Origin: Actinomycetota bacterium
GTDB taxonomy: Bacteria > Actinomycetota > Geothermincolia > Geothermincolales > RBG-13-55-18
Assembly (NCBI GenBank): GCA_003598015.1
Contig: QZKE01000074.1
Span: 1 to 63,850, forward strand
Direction: 5' to 3'
Length of the DNA: 63,850 bases
Every line of letters begins with the position of its first letter. The stretch's first letter is position 1. Of this stretch, positions 50,482 to 60,128 are shown in pieces. Under the pieces are notes generated by a model. It ran no database searches, was not told the DNA's origin, and worked only from the letters and a program-made list of their open reading frames with translations. The position numbers and the translations under genes were made by a program.

Positions 50482-51630
50482 CTAGAAGGGCAGGCATTCC
50501 TTGCCCAGAAGCTCCCTGGTCAGGATGACCTTCATGATCTCTGCAGTCCCGTCACCGATCTCCAGGCCGATAGCATCACGAAGTCTCTGCTGAAGGGGGA
50601 GCTCATCAGAGTAGCCGTAATGGCCGTGCAGCAGCAGGGAGTGATGGATGACATCCACAGCAAGATGCGGTATCCACCACTTGCACATGGCCGATTCCTT
50701 GGTGTGGCGCATACCGCAATCGTGGAGCCAAAAAGTCCTGTAAAGCATCAGCCTGGCCGCCTCCAGGAGGGTGGCATCCTCAACCAGCCCGAAAGCCACT
50801 CCTTCGAATTTGCCTATAGGTCGCCCAAAGGCGGACCTCTCCCGGGCATACTGCAGAGCTTCCGCATGGCACACCTCGGCGATCGCACAGGCGATCATGG
50901 CCACCTGCGCGCGTGCCAGGTCGAACTGTGTCATAGTAGCCAGGAACCCCTCGCCTTCCGCGCCGATGATATTCTCCCGGGGGATGTGGACGTCATCCAT
51001 TGTCACGCTTCCCCTGCCTATCTGCCGGGCTCCCATATCCGTGAAGGTCGAAACGGTTGTCCCGGGAGAAGATATGGGTACGTAGAACACCCCCATGCTT
51101 CCCTTTTCCGAGTCGCTCTCGAGATAGGCGAGTACCACCACCGCCTCTGCCACGGATATTAGGCTCACCGAGGTCTTTTCGCCGTTCAAGACCCACTCGT
51201 CTCCCTCACGCCTCGCTCGCATACGGATGGACGACACGTCAGATCCGGCCCCGGGTTCGGTAATGCCCCATGCAGTCACGGCTTCCCCTCGGCATATCCT
51301 GGGGAGGACATCCTCGCGGATGGCGTGCGATGCGTCAGCAATGAAGAAGCCCGCCCCCGTGAAGAAGGCGAGCATTGCAGCCACTGGGTCCGCTTTACCC
51401 AACTCCTCCAGGGCGATGCCCGCAGACATTGCATCCGCACCCTGACCTTCGTATTCCGGGTCGACCATCAATCCCAAGAAACCCGCTTTCGCAAGCAAGC
51501 GATAGAGTTCCCAGGGAAATTCGCTGTTCTTAGAGCGTTCTAAGTACCCCGGTGCCACTTCCTGTTGCGCGAACTCGCGGACGGAACGGCGGAAGAGTTC
51601 CTGCTCCTCGCTAAAGTCGAAGCAAAGCAT
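50482..51630 (-). CDS. Acyl-CoA dehydrogenase
   Basis: 382 residues with the full FAD-dependent fold. The F-W-like motif A-W-G-I-T-E-P-G-A-G-S-D is near 130, and E-R-S-A-F-G-R-P-I lies in the middle helix region. The C-terminus has I-G-D-G-T-A-E-I near 365, so Asp stands where the classical medium-chain enzyme has the catalytic Glu. It should introduce a double bond alpha-beta to a CoA thioester, passing electrons to ETF (not encoded here). AAGGAGG precedes the ATG. It lies between the HyuB and thiolase genes and so probably acts on the CoA product of the pathway. Confidence 0.92.
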   Translation of the reverse strand: MLCFDFSEEQELFRRSVREFAQQEVAPGYLERSKNSEFPWELYRLLAKAGFLGLMVDPEYEGQGADAMSAGIALEELGKADPVAAMLAFFTGAGFFIADASHAIREDVLPRICRGEAVTAWGITEPGAGSDVSSIRMRARREGDEWVLNGEKTSVSLISVAEAVVVLAYLESDSEKGSMGVFYVPISSPGTTVSTFTDMGARQIGRGSVTMDDVHIPRENIIGAEGEGFLATMTQFDLARAQVAMIACAIAEVCHAEALQYARERSAFGRPIGKFEGVAFGLVEDATLLEAARLMLYRTFWLHDCGMRHTKESAMCKWWIPHLAVDVIHHSLLLHGHYGYSDELPLQQRLRDAIGLEIGDGTAEIMKVILTRELLGKECLPF

Positions 51631-51651
51631 GCCTCTTGACCTCCTTGCAGG

Positions 51652-53730
51652 TCAGATATCGTCTTCGTCCCCTTCGGGAAGACCCATGTCCAGGTCCGGT
51701 GGCCACGCATCCGGCCAAGGCCCGTAATGCCTGAGCAGGTCCTCCCGCGGCTTTTGCTGGTTCCACCACGCGCTGAATTCCTCGTAGGACATGCTCTCAT
51801 CCAGTCGCTTCTCCCTCTCCTGGCCACGCTGCGTCTCTGTCTCTTCCTCGTCAACGGTCATACTCTCCAGGTCGATAGCGACTTTGTAGACTTCCCTCGC
51901 TGTTCGCTCGGTGATGAATCCCCGCCTCAAGTCCTCGAGGACTTTTTCCGGCTCGCGTTCCAGCGCGTCTCCATATCCCGCTCCGCCTCCAGCCATATAT
52001 ACGAATACGTCCCCGCTGCGCAGGGTCGAGCTGGTCCTGGAGCTGATGCTTACCGAGTACTTACCTTCTATGGTGCGGTTCAGCAGCAGCTCCCGCGTGT
52101 TGCGTGGGATCGATTTTCCGCCGCCTTCCAGCATCTCGTAGATGTTGCTGTTGCGGATGCGCACTCCTGGAAGTACATTACCGGCGTACCCTCCGAAAAG
52201 ACCCTGGCCGGGGCACGGGATCTTGCTGGCAAGGGAGAAAACGGCCTCGACCATAAAGGGGACATTATGGACCACGTAACAGGCATCGATCCCATTTCCT
52301 CCCCTATACTTGCCGAATCCATGACCGTCTACCAGATACCTGCGGTAGAGGTAGAGCAGGGGATTCCACAACTCGATGGCCTCCACATCCTCAGTGTCCG
52401 AACAGTTGGCGAAGAATGCGCCCGCCACATCCTCCCCGTCTCCCGTGCTTCTGCCACCGCTCCCGGGCGCGTTAATCTCCGGCAATGCGTTTGCGAACTG
52501 CACTCCCATCTGGTTGATGCCGCCAACGCCATGAACCCCGGCGAGAAGTCCCCATGCGGCGCAGGAGACGTCCATCTCTGTGCTGTCGAAGATCATCTTG
52601 CTGAAGGCGTTATGGATGGCGATCTGCAGGATAAAGGCGGGCGCGAGGCCTCCGCTCACCGGCGTATCGGGACCGGCGTTGAAAAGGCAGCCATCGGGGA
52701 CAATAAGGTCGACCGCCTCGATAAGCCCCACGGAAGGCGGCAGATCGTGGAAGGCATAGCTCAGCACGTATCCCGCCAGCGCCCCGTAGGGCATCTGGCA
52801 GAAGCAGTTGGTGGAGGCTTCCAGGGCCTCCGGCGAGCTTCCGGTCACATCGAGGGTGAGCTGGTCGCCCGCCTTGGTTAATGTAGCCACGATGCGCACG
52901 AGAGAGTTCCTCAAACCCACCCGATCGAGGAACTGGATGTCCTGGTAGACCCCATCGTTATACAGCGCGATCTTGCGCCTGGCCGCAAACGCGGCCTCCT
53001 CGATCATCTTGCGCAGTCCACCACGAACATAGGCGATATCCTTCTCCTCGGCCAACTCTCTGATGCGCTGGCGGATGCGCATGCAGCCGGCCACTTTGGC
53101 CTTGGTGTCGAGAATCACTCCGCGTGGATCACGTACCATGTTCTCGATCATGGTGGTCATGTCCGCCTTGAGGTTGAAATTCTCCCCGATTTTTATGGGC
53201 GGGATCTTCATGCCCTCGTAATAGCGGTTCTTGGCATCCGGCGGCATCCCCAGGGGATCGGTAGCCCCACTCTCCTGGTGGGCAACCGCACCAGCCCACG
53301 CGACCAGTTCCTCATCCACGAAAATCGGCAGGAAGACTATCTGGTCAGGCGTGTGAGTAGCGCCATAGAGTGGCTCGGTGTTATAGAAGATATCTCCATC
53401 CCTGACCCCCACGGTGGGATCGTTCATCCAGTGCTTCAGGGTGTATTTTGCCGGTATCTGGCCTGTGACCGCGTGCAACCATACCCCCGGAGCGCATACA
53501 GCCATATCACCGTCGCGCGTATAGATCGCCACATTGAGGTCAGCCGCCAAGACCGCTATGGTGGCCCCCAGCCTCAAGAAGACCTCCTTGCCTTCCAGGG
53601 CTATCATCTGCATGCGGTGGTTGAAGATCTCGAAATCGAAGATGGACATTTCGTCCATTACCTTGCGCTCCATCTCGTCTACTTCCTCTGGCTTGAACTT
53701 ATCGAGAATATCGAGGTCCCTTCCGGCCAT
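51652..53730 (-). CDS. Ketone-carboxylase / hydantoinase B-type subunit
   Basis: 692 residues of the HyuB family (acetone carboxylase alpha / acetophenone carboxylase beta type). Visible family features are F-E-I-F-N-H-R-M near the start, D-G-D-I-F-Y-N-T-E-P, S-G-A-T-D-P-L-G-M and G-G-A-G-Y-G-D near the C-terminus. In acetone and acetophenone carboxylases this subunit holds the metal site where the enolate of the ketone reacts with carboxyphosphate or CO2. It starts six bases after the HyuA' gene. The gene order HyuA, gamma, HyuA', HyuB matches the acetophenone carboxylase type rather than the three-subunit acetone enzyme. Confidence 0.9.
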   Translation of the reverse strand: MAGRDLDILDKFKPEEVDEMERKVMDEMSIFDFEIFNHRMQMIALEGKEVFLRLGATIAVLAADLNVAIYTRDGDMAVCAPGVWLHAVTGQIPAKYTLKHWMNDPTVGVRDGDIFYNTEPLYGATHTPDQIVFLPIFVDEELVAWAGAVAHQESGATDPLGMPPDAKNRYYEGMKIPPIKIGENFNLKADMTTMIENMVRDPRGVILDTKAKVAGCMRIRQRIRELAEEKDIAYVRGGLRKMIEEAAFAARRKIALYNDGVYQDIQFLDRVGLRNSLVRIVATLTKAGDQLTLDVTGSSPEALEASTNCFCQMPYGALAGYVLSYAFHDLPPSVGLIEAVDLIVPDGCLFNAGPDTPVSGGLAPAFILQIAIHNAFSKMIFDSTEMDVSCAAWGLLAGVHGVGGINQMGVQFANALPEINAPGSGGRSTGDGEDVAGAFFANCSDTEDVEAIELWNPLLYLYRRYLVDGHGFGKYRGGNGIDACYVVHNVPFMVEAVFSLASKIPCPGQGLFGGYAGNVLPGVRIRNSNIYEMLEGGGKSIPRNTRELLLNRTIEGKYSVSISSRTSSTLRSGDVFVYMAGGGAGYGDALEREPEKVLEDLRRGFITERTAREVYKVAIDLESMTVDEEETETQRGQEREKRLDESMSYEEFSAWWNQQKPREDLLRHYGPWPDAWPPDLDMGLPEGDEDDI

Positions 53731-53736
53731 GGCGTA

Positions 53737-55884
53737 TCACCCCCTTCCCCCAGCGTTCGTGTTTACGATGACACCAATCATGTAACGGTTGAAGTTCATC
53801 TCCTTCCCCGGGGGGACAACGATGGTGGTGAATTCCGCTTCCACGATCGCCGGTCCGGGGACTTCATTCCCCCCGAGCAGCTTGGCATAATCGTAGATGT
53901 CCGTATCCCGCCAGCCGCCTTCCCAGTAGACGCGCCTGTTTCCCTTGATAGCGGCGCCGGCATCCTTTTTCCCCTCCGCATAAGGGACGAGTTCATACTT
54001 GGGAAGGTCCACCTTCGCCTTGAGGCGGAATACCAGTACCTCTACGCCACCTTCCGGATATGCGGAAGCGGCACCGAAATTCGCCTCATATTCGTCCTCG
54101 AAGGCGCTCACCAGGGTTTGTACATCCTCTTCGCTCTCCACTGTCAGCAGGGGGGACCTGATCTCCATGGTGGATATCTGAGTGCCGTAGCGCATCTCCA
54201 GGTCCAGTTCGAACTGAATCTCTTGCGGTGTAAAGCCTTCCCCTTCCATGTCCCGAAACGCCTTCTCCTTCAACAGCTCGACGGTGTCGTTGAAGAGCTC
54301 CAGGTCCCACAGGAAGGTGCCGGAATAAGGTTCCTGGAGGGTCACATGGTTTGACAGCTCGAATACGTGTAGCACCGGCATGCTGGATGAACCGAAGGCC
54401 CCAAAGACCGGTGAAAAGGGGAAAACGTAGATATCGGGGGAGCCCAGCGGCTCAGCATAACCGCAGCAATGCGTGGGTCCCGCCCCTCCTAACGCGAAGA
54501 TCATGAATTGGCGTGGATCGTAGCCTTTGAGGGCTACCTCCTTGAAGATCTCCTGCCCCATGGTGGCGTCGATTATCCGTCTCACCTGGTATGCAGCGTC
54601 TTCGAGGGAAATCCCCAGGGGATCCGCAAGCTTTTCCCGGATGGCCTTCTCCGCCAGGTCCGGATCAAGCTCCAGCCTTCCGCCCAGGAAATACTCCGGG
54701 TCTATATACCCCAGGACTACATCCGCGTCGGTCACCGTCGGTTCTTCTCCGCCCAGGTCGTAGCAGGCCGGCCCAGGCATGGCCCCGGCGCTCTTGGGGC
54801 CCAGCTGCATGCGCTGGAAGATGGGGTTGAACCATGCGATTGTCCCCCCACCGGCTCCGATTGATCGCGTCTCCAAGGTTGGGACGTAGTTGCGGAAGCG
54901 TTCCATCACCGGGATGCTCTCGTACGACTCGGCCTTGCCATTTACCACGAGCCCGATGTCGAAGGTGGTACCACCCATGTCGGTGACTACGATGCGGTCG
55001 AGGTCAAGGGGGGCGCTCAGGTGAACGCCTCCCATAAGCATGGCGACCGGGCCGGAATTATAGGTCTGCACCGCCGACGTCCGCGACATCCTTGCGCAAC
55101 CGCCTCCGGAGTGGGTGACCAGCAAGGGCTTACGATATCCGCGATCACGCAGTTCTTCTCCCAACCTCCCCAGGATCTCGGAGAGCTCGCGATGAACATA
55201 GGCGTTCAGGATCGTGGTCATGGTACGCGGATACTCTCCCGACTTAGGGGCTATTTCATGCGACAATAGCACCGGCACATTCCCCAGATATATTTCGGGG
55301 TATTCCTCCTCGATGATCTCTTGCACCATTGTCTCGTGATCCGGATTCATAAACGACCACAAGAGGCTGACCACGAAACCGTTGACTCCCCTGTCCACAA
55401 GATATTGGACTTTTTCCAGCACCTCTTCCTTGTCCAGGGGTTGCAGGATGGTCCCAAAACAATCGACCCTCTCGTGCAGTCCGACGATGAGATCCCGGGG
55501 GATGATGGGTTCCGGTTTGCGGATAACCGCGAGATTGCGCATGGCATCGATACGCAGCCCGTCTACCCACTGACGCGCCCTTCCGATGAGAATGGTGTCC
55601 TCGAACCCTGCTGTGGTTATCAGCCCAAGCTTGGGGCCACTCCTCTGGATAAGCGCGTTGATGGACACGGTGGTGGCATAGCGGATGGTACGTACCTCAT
55701 CGAATAACACCTCCGGGCTTATGCCCAGGTTCTGTGCCGCGACTTCCACTGCCTTGATAAAGCCTACGGTGACGTCGTAATGGGTGGTGGGCGATTTGCC
55801 CACTCCTATAGCCGAGTCCCGCACCACGAAGCAGTCGGTGAAGGTGCCTCCTACATCAACATCGATAGTTGCTGTCATTCTCAT
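53737..55884 (-). CDS. Ketone-carboxylase / hydantoinase A-type subunit (HyuA')
   Basis: 715 residues of the HyuA family with the ASKHA-type ATPase fold. The phosphate-binding motif is D-V-G-G-T-F-T-D at the N-terminus. Later motifs are D-M-G-G-T-T-F-D, G-A-G-G-G-T-I-A and G-P-A-C-Y-D-L-G-G. It phosphorylates bicarbonate or the ketone with ATP in carboxylases of this family. The start ATGA overlaps the stop of the gamma gene, so translation is coupled; a second ATG at 55878 is better spaced from GGGGGAGG. Two different HyuA proteins in one operon point to a heteromeric enzyme. Confidence 0.9.
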   Translation of the reverse strand: MRMTATIDVDVGGTFTDCFVVRDSAIGVGKSPTTHYDVTVGFIKAVEVAAQNLGISPEVLFDEVRTIRYATTVSINALIQRSGPKLGLITTAGFEDTILIGRARQWVDGLRIDAMRNLAVIRKPEPIIPRDLIVGLHERVDCFGTILQPLDKEEVLEKVQYLVDRGVNGFVVSLLWSFMNPDHETMVQEIIEEEYPEIYLGNVPVLLSHEIAPKSGEYPRTMTTILNAYVHRELSEILGRLGEELRDRGYRKPLLVTHSGGGCARMSRTSAVQTYNSGPVAMLMGGVHLSAPLDLDRIVVTDMGGTTFDIGLVVNGKAESYESIPVMERFRNYVPTLETRSIGAGGGTIAWFNPIFQRMQLGPKSAGAMPGPACYDLGGEEPTVTDADVVLGYIDPEYFLGGRLELDPDLAEKAIREKLADPLGISLEDAAYQVRRIIDATMGQEIFKEVALKGYDPRQFMIFALGGAGPTHCCGYAEPLGSPDIYVFPFSPVFGAFGSSSMPVLHVFELSNHVTLQEPYSGTFLWDLELFNDTVELLKEKAFRDMEGEGFTPQEIQFELDLEMRYGTQISTMEIRSPLLTVESEEDVQTLVSAFEDEYEANFGAASAYPEGGVEVLVFRLKAKVDLPKYELVPYAEGKKDAGAAIKGNRRVYWEGGWRDTDIYDYAKLLGGNEVPGPAIVEAEFTTIVVPPGKEMNFNRYMIGVIVNTNAGGRG

Positions 55885-56219
55885 GCACCTCCCCCGCGCT
55901 CTTTTTGTTTCAGGGACTCAAGATCAAGCCGGATATCGTGGATGACCGGATGGCCCGGCGGGAGGTAATCATTCTCGATCATCACGCCACAATTGGGGCA
56001 ATAGTACTCGAGGATGAGGACCATGCCGGGGTCGGGCGCGAAGCTCCACTCCCCCTCGATGACCGGGTCGTGGATCTCCCTGGGATTTCTGACCCTGACC
56101 CGGCAGCCCTCTTTGTAATTCCTCTCCGCACTGACAAGGGCGTGGCCGCACCGGTTACAGAGCCACATCATGGATTCCGCGTCCACGTCCAGATATTCGG
56201 TGATCCTTCTGATAGACAT
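55881..56219 (-). CDS. Acetone carboxylase gamma-like small Zn subunit
   Basis: 112 residues. Two zinc-knuckle pairs, C-N-R-C near residue 21 and C-P-N-C near 74, with W-L-C-N-R-C-G-H and L-E-Y-Y-C-P-N-C-G as in acetone carboxylase gamma and the 15-kDa subunit of acetophenone carboxylase. It is structural or gating in the known complexes. The gene sits one base after the stop of the HyuA gene and overlaps the next gene by four bases, locking it into the carboxylase operon. Confidence 0.9.
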   Translation of the reverse strand: MSIRRITEYLDVDAESMMWLCNRCGHALVSAERNYKEGCRVRVRNPREIHDPVIEGEWSFAPDPGMVLILEYYCPNCGVMIENDYLPPGHPVIHDIRLDLESLKQKERGGGA

Positions 56220-56220
56220 G

Positions 56221-58299
56221 TTACTCCCTCCCCACTATCGCGTTGAGGTATTCGTCGATGGTAAACGCGAACCCTGACGGGATCACATACGTGGTATCGG
56301 CCGCCTCCACTATGACCGGTCCGGATATCTCGTGACCGCAGCGCAGGAGGTTACGATCGTAAACCATCGTATCAATGAACTGGCCGATATCACCCCAGAA
56401 GACACGGCGGGAGCCTTTTTCCGCATCTTCCAGGTACCCACCGCCTTCGCGACACGGAACATCCGGCTTATATGCCTCGGCCGTGGTATGCAGCATCATC
56501 CTCTCCACCCATACCGCCTCCTCCTCCATGCCGGATTCCTTACAGGCAAGCCCTATGCATTGCAGATCCAGCTGCTCAAAACCGCAGGCATCCAGACAAC
56601 CCGAACCAAGTGTTAGAACGATAAGCTTACCGGTCTGGGAATCCCGCAGCTGAGCAGAGACCTCCCAACGCACGCTGGCAGCTTCGAAACCCTCCCCCCG
56701 CATGTCCATGAGTGCCCTGTTGACAATCCCATCTATTTGTACCCGGAAGACACTCCTCACGTCTTCTTCAACCAGATTGGCCGCATCGCTGACGGATACA
56801 CGCATGGGAACTGAGTAGAGATGCATAAGGTCCATCCTCGAAGCCCCGAATGCGCTGAAAACAGGAGCGTGCAATGGAACGATCATCCTCTCAACCGTGG
56901 GAAGAGCTCCGAACCAGCAGCAATGAGTTGGGCCTGCGCCCCCGTATACCAGGAGGTCGAAGGAGACATCCGCAGCGAAATTATCGGCGGCACTGGCGGC
57001 TAGCTGGGTACGTATGTCTTCGTTCATCCTTTTGACAATACGGTACGCCGCCTCCTCTACTCCTATCCCGAGCGGTGCGGCGATCTTTTCGCGGATAGCC
57101 GTCTCGGCTAGGGATAGGTTCAGCTTCTTGCGACCTCCCAGGAAGTAGTCCGGGTCGACGAAGCCGAGCACCAGATCGGCATCGGTGACGGTAGGATCGG
57201 ATCCCCCCAGGTCGAAAGCGGCGGGGCCAGGGAACGCGCCGGCACTCTGAGGTCCTACCTTGAGCTCGCCTGTGGCTTCATCGAGATAAGCTATCGACCC
57301 CCCACCCGAGCCCAGCGACAATACGTCGATCATGGAGACGTGAAGCGGTATTCCCTGCACCATCGGTTCGTCGTTCTTGCCGACCTCTCCGTCCAGGATG
57401 ATGCCCATATCCGCACTGGTGCCCCCGATATCGACGGCCAGCATCCTTTCGCTTCCCTTCAAGCCAGCCATGAAGGCTGCGCCCACCAGGCCGGCCACCG
57501 GCCCCGAATTGAAGGTGTGTAGGCCGATGGTCTTCGCTACCCGCGAAACGCCACCGGAGCTGTGCACGATGAGCAGAGGCCGCTCGTAGCCCCTCCCCCT
57601 TATGTCCTCCTCTGCCCGATTGAGGTAGCGAGCCACCTGGGGATGGATATAGGCGTTCAAGAGGGCGGTACAGGTACGCACATAATCGCCGGGCTTGCTG
57701 CTCACGTCACTGGCCAGCATGGTAGGGATGGCTCCCAGGTACTGGCGAGGGAACTCGGAACGGATTATCTCCCTCACTGCTTGCTCGTTGCGGCGATTGG
57801 CATAGGAGTTAATGAGACTCACCACGATGATCCGCGCGCCAATATCGATGAGTTCTTCGACGACGGCGAGTACCTCTGTCCGGTCCGGTTCGCGCAGCAC
57901 CTCCCCCTCGGAATCCGTCGCCTCGTCTATCCCCCTTACCATGTCCGGGGGGATGAGCCATCCTATATCGCAGTAGCCGTTCGTTTCCGATTTGCCGGCT
58001 TCCTCTCGATAGATGTTCTCCTGCGAACCCTCGCTCAGGATGAGGCCGAGCTGGGGCCCGTTGCGCTGCAGTATTGTATTGGTGCCCACCGTGGTCGAGT
58101 AGCGGATTACTTCGGTGTCCTTGAGCATATCCGGCACCGCGAGCCCGAAAGCATCCGCCCCTTCCTCGATGCAATCCATGATGCATTGGGTGAGGTCATG
58201 GGGGGTGGTAAGTACTTTGACGCAGACCGTTTCCGCGTCCCTGGTCATATAACCGTCGGTGAAGGTCCCACCCGTGTCGATGTCGATCGTATAGGCCAT
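56221..58299 (-). CDS. Ketone-carboxylase / hydantoinase A-type subunit (HyuA)
   Basis: 692 residues. HyuA family with D-T-G-G-T-F-T-D, D-I-G-G-T-S-A-D, G-S-G-G-G-S-I-A-Y and G-P-A-A-F-D-L-G-G. It is related to, but clearly distinct from, the 715-residue HyuA'. In acetophenone carboxylase two HyuA-type chains occur, with separate ATP-using roles. The gene is followed without a gap by the gamma-like gene. CAGGAGAT lies before the ATG, 33 bases after the URO-D-like gene upstream. Confidence 0.9.
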   Translation of the reverse strand: MAYTIDIDTGGTFTDGYMTRDAETVCVKVLTTPHDLTQCIMDCIEEGADAFGLAVPDMLKDTEVIRYSTTVGTNTILQRNGPQLGLILSEGSQENIYREEAGKSETNGYCDIGWLIPPDMVRGIDEATDSEGEVLREPDRTEVLAVVEELIDIGARIIVVSLINSYANRRNEQAVREIIRSEFPRQYLGAIPTMLASDVSSKPGDYVRTCTALLNAYIHPQVARYLNRAEEDIRGRGYERPLLIVHSSGGVSRVAKTIGLHTFNSGPVAGLVGAAFMAGLKGSERMLAVDIGGTSADMGIILDGEVGKNDEPMVQGIPLHVSMIDVLSLGSGGGSIAYLDEATGELKVGPQSAGAFPGPAAFDLGGSDPTVTDADLVLGFVDPDYFLGGRKKLNLSLAETAIREKIAAPLGIGVEEAAYRIVKRMNEDIRTQLAASAADNFAADVSFDLLVYGGAGPTHCCWFGALPTVERMIVPLHAPVFSAFGASRMDLMHLYSVPMRVSVSDAANLVEEDVRSVFRVQIDGIVNRALMDMRGEGFEAASVRWEVSAQLRDSQTGKLIVLTLGSGCLDACGFEQLDLQCIGLACKESGMEEEAVWVERMMLHTTAEAYKPDVPCREGGGYLEDAEKGSRRVFWGDIGQFIDTMVYDRNLLRCGHEISGPVIVEAADTTYVIPSGFAFTIDEYLNAIVGRE

Positions 58300-58332
58300 A
58301 TCTCCTGCACACCTCCAATCATCTGATGTGGG

Positions 58333-59343
58333 TTAGCCAGCCTTTGCGGATATGTCCATCAAAGCCATCGCGAATTCCTTGACGCTGTTTATAGAAACAT
58401 CGTATGGAAGGTCTTCAACCGTCGTGCAATAAACGGGCAGATCGATATATTTGTTCAGGACAGCTCCCGCCTGTGCAACGCACAGTTTCGTAGCTTCCTC
58501 ATCGCCGGTAAAGCAGGTACCGGGAATGCTGAGGCCGGCGGCCAGGCCGGCGGCCTGCAATTCCGACATCAATCCCGTTTCCTCGATCGCTGCCTGGATA
58601 GGCAGGCTGATCCCGTCGAACCCGGTCTTGCGTAAGATCTCAGCGGATATTCCGGGCTCGACGCATGGCAGGCTTATGGTGCAGCGAGCATCGTAGTAAT
58701 GGCATATCTTAACGGCCGACTTCAGGGATGAAATAGTGCTCGCGCATGTTTCCGCGTTGAACTCTCCCATATCCGGCTCGGTAATGACGACCAGATCAAC
58801 CCGCAGTTCGCAAAACCCCTTCACTATTTCTGCGACAAGCTTTGCAACGTTAGTCAGGGCCTGTTCCTCATGCGCCCCTCCCCGTCCCCTGAGGCGATTG
58901 CCCAACGTGAGCGGGCCACTTACCACCACGGCAACGATCACATCGTGGCCCAGGAGCGAGATCAGGCGCCGCGCAATCTCCATTGCCAGAGGGATACTCC
59001 CCTGGGCCGTTATGTCCCCCGGCTCGCATGGAGGATTTCCGCTGTGAGTTGAGGAGGCGGAAACCTGCGTTGCAGTAGCGCCTGCTTGCGATCCCGTTTC
59101 GCTGCCACAGGCCTCGAGGATAGAATCCAGATCGATGCCCGCAAAGACCGCCTGCAAACCCAGGAGTCTCTGCAAGTCGACGAGGCACTTGGAGGACAGG
59201 GTTGCGCTCTTGCCCATCTCCTCCACGTCAACATCGCCCAACCTTGCCGCGGCTCTCCAGATATAGGGGATAAACGGCACGAACGCGCCTCGCTCTCTGC
59301 GGAAAGGTCTCATCAGCTCATCTTTGGGAGTGTGCGGCGACAT
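58333..59343 (-). CDS. URO-D / MtaA-like family protein in the carboxylase operon
   Basis: 336 residues with a TIM-barrel URO-D-like pattern: F-V-P-F-I-P-Y-I-W near the start, V-V-S-G-P-L-T-L-G-N, V-I-T-E-P-D-M-G and H-Y-Y-D-A-R-C-T-I where the methyltransferase Zn motif usually lies. The classical H-x-C-G motif is missing, so zinc binding and methyl transfer are doubtful. The size (about 36 kDa) and position next to the carboxylase genes recall the extra epsilon subunit required by acetophenone carboxylase, but I cannot show homology. AAGGGG precedes the ATG. Confidence 0.65.
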   Translation of the reverse strand: MSPHTPKDELMRPFRRERGAFVPFIPYIWRAAARLGDVDVEEMGKSATLSSKCLVDLQRLLGLQAVFAGIDLDSILEACGSETGSQAGATATQVSASSTHSGNPPCEPGDITAQGSIPLAMEIARRLISLLGHDVIVAVVVSGPLTLGNRLRGRGGAHEEQALTNVAKLVAEIVKGFCELRVDLVVITEPDMGEFNAETCASTISSLKSAVKICHYYDARCTISLPCVEPGISAEILRKTGFDGISLPIQAAIEETGLMSELQAAGLAAGLSIPGTCFTGDEEATKLCVAQAGAVLNKYIDLPVYCTTVEDLPYDVSINSVKEFAMALMDISAKAG

Positions 59344-59401
59344 GGAAACCCCTTGTACTTACTTATTCAACACCTCGATGCCGCATTGCCGCGCAGCTGG
59401 T

Positions 59402-59827
59402 CTATTTTTTAGCCGTGTCCAACAGCTCGGGTCTCTGCTCCTCGACTATCATTTTGTACTTCTTGAAGAGCGGGTTAAGCAGGGGGAGTATTTTCATCAA
59501 GGCCGAGTAGGGCCCCTTCGCCTTGACCTCCCCCTTGGTGATGGCCAGCATGAGGTTCTTCCTGCCCAACCAGAAGAGATGGTAATTATCCCCATTGCCG
59601 ATTATCTCAACCATCGGTTTGACGTCGCACGGCCCAAAGAATATCTTGATCTCCTTACCATCCGATGCATCCATCGTCAGTTCTGCTTCCGGATCCTCGC
59701 ATACCCCTCTCAGCACCAGTCTCATACTCAGCAACTTCGCGCTTACCTTGGGGTCGTCAGGAATGGACTTGAACAGCTCACCCACCAGTGCATAGAAATC
59801 ATCCGCCGTCTGAAAGTATTTGCTCAT
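59402..59827 (-). CDS. SCP2-type sterol/lipid-binding protein
   Basis: 141 residues from the ATG at 59827 (GGGGGG upstream; the frame opens to 59869). Sterol-carrier-protein-2 fold: an N-terminal helix F-Y-A-L-V-G-E-L, strands L-R-L...A-E-L-T-M-D-A, the G-K-E-I-K-I-F-F strand, then I-T-K-G-E-V-K-A-K-G-P-Y and a C-terminal helix with L-L-N-P-L-F. These domains hold hydrophobic acyl or sterol ligands in a tunnel. As first gene of the leftward operon it suggests that the ketone substrate is lipophilic. A promoter with a TTGACA box lies about 170-195 bases upstream. Confidence 0.85.
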   Translation of the reverse strand: MSKYFQTADDFYALVGELFKSIPDDPKVSAKLLSMRLVLRGVCEDPEAELTMDASDGKEIKIFFGPCDVKPMVEIIGNGDNYHLFWLGRKNLMLAITKGEVKAKGPYSALMKILPLLNPLFKKYKMIVEEQRPELLDTAKK

Positions 59828-59993
59828 AACCGGTTTCCCCCCATCGACTCGATACCCCGCCTGACCCACCTCTGATTATGAAAATCACATTCCCGCATAC
59901 ATGGATATGCAAGGGCGCTTCATCAGGACCGTTCTGCTCGAGGTTGTTGCATCTGCCCGATCTAACCGTTCTATAGCACCTGGATTATGCTCA

Positions 59994-60023
59994 ATTCTAA
60001 CGGATATTTGAGAGTATTGTCAA
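59994..60023 (-). promoter_or_regulatory. Promoter of the leftward ketone operon with a mirrored TTGACA site
   Basis: On the minus strand TTGACA (60018-60023), an 18-base spacer and TAGAAT (59994-59999). The -35 lies in AATATTGACAATACT, which matches the site at 60127-60139 in opposite orientation. Confidence 0.55.
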
Positions 60024-60128
60024 TATTTTTCTAATGTCCGTCTTCTGTGCAATATTTCGTGTAATGCCTATACAATATGTATATTCTTTCTACAGGAACG
60101 AAATTGATGAATATATATACCCAATATA

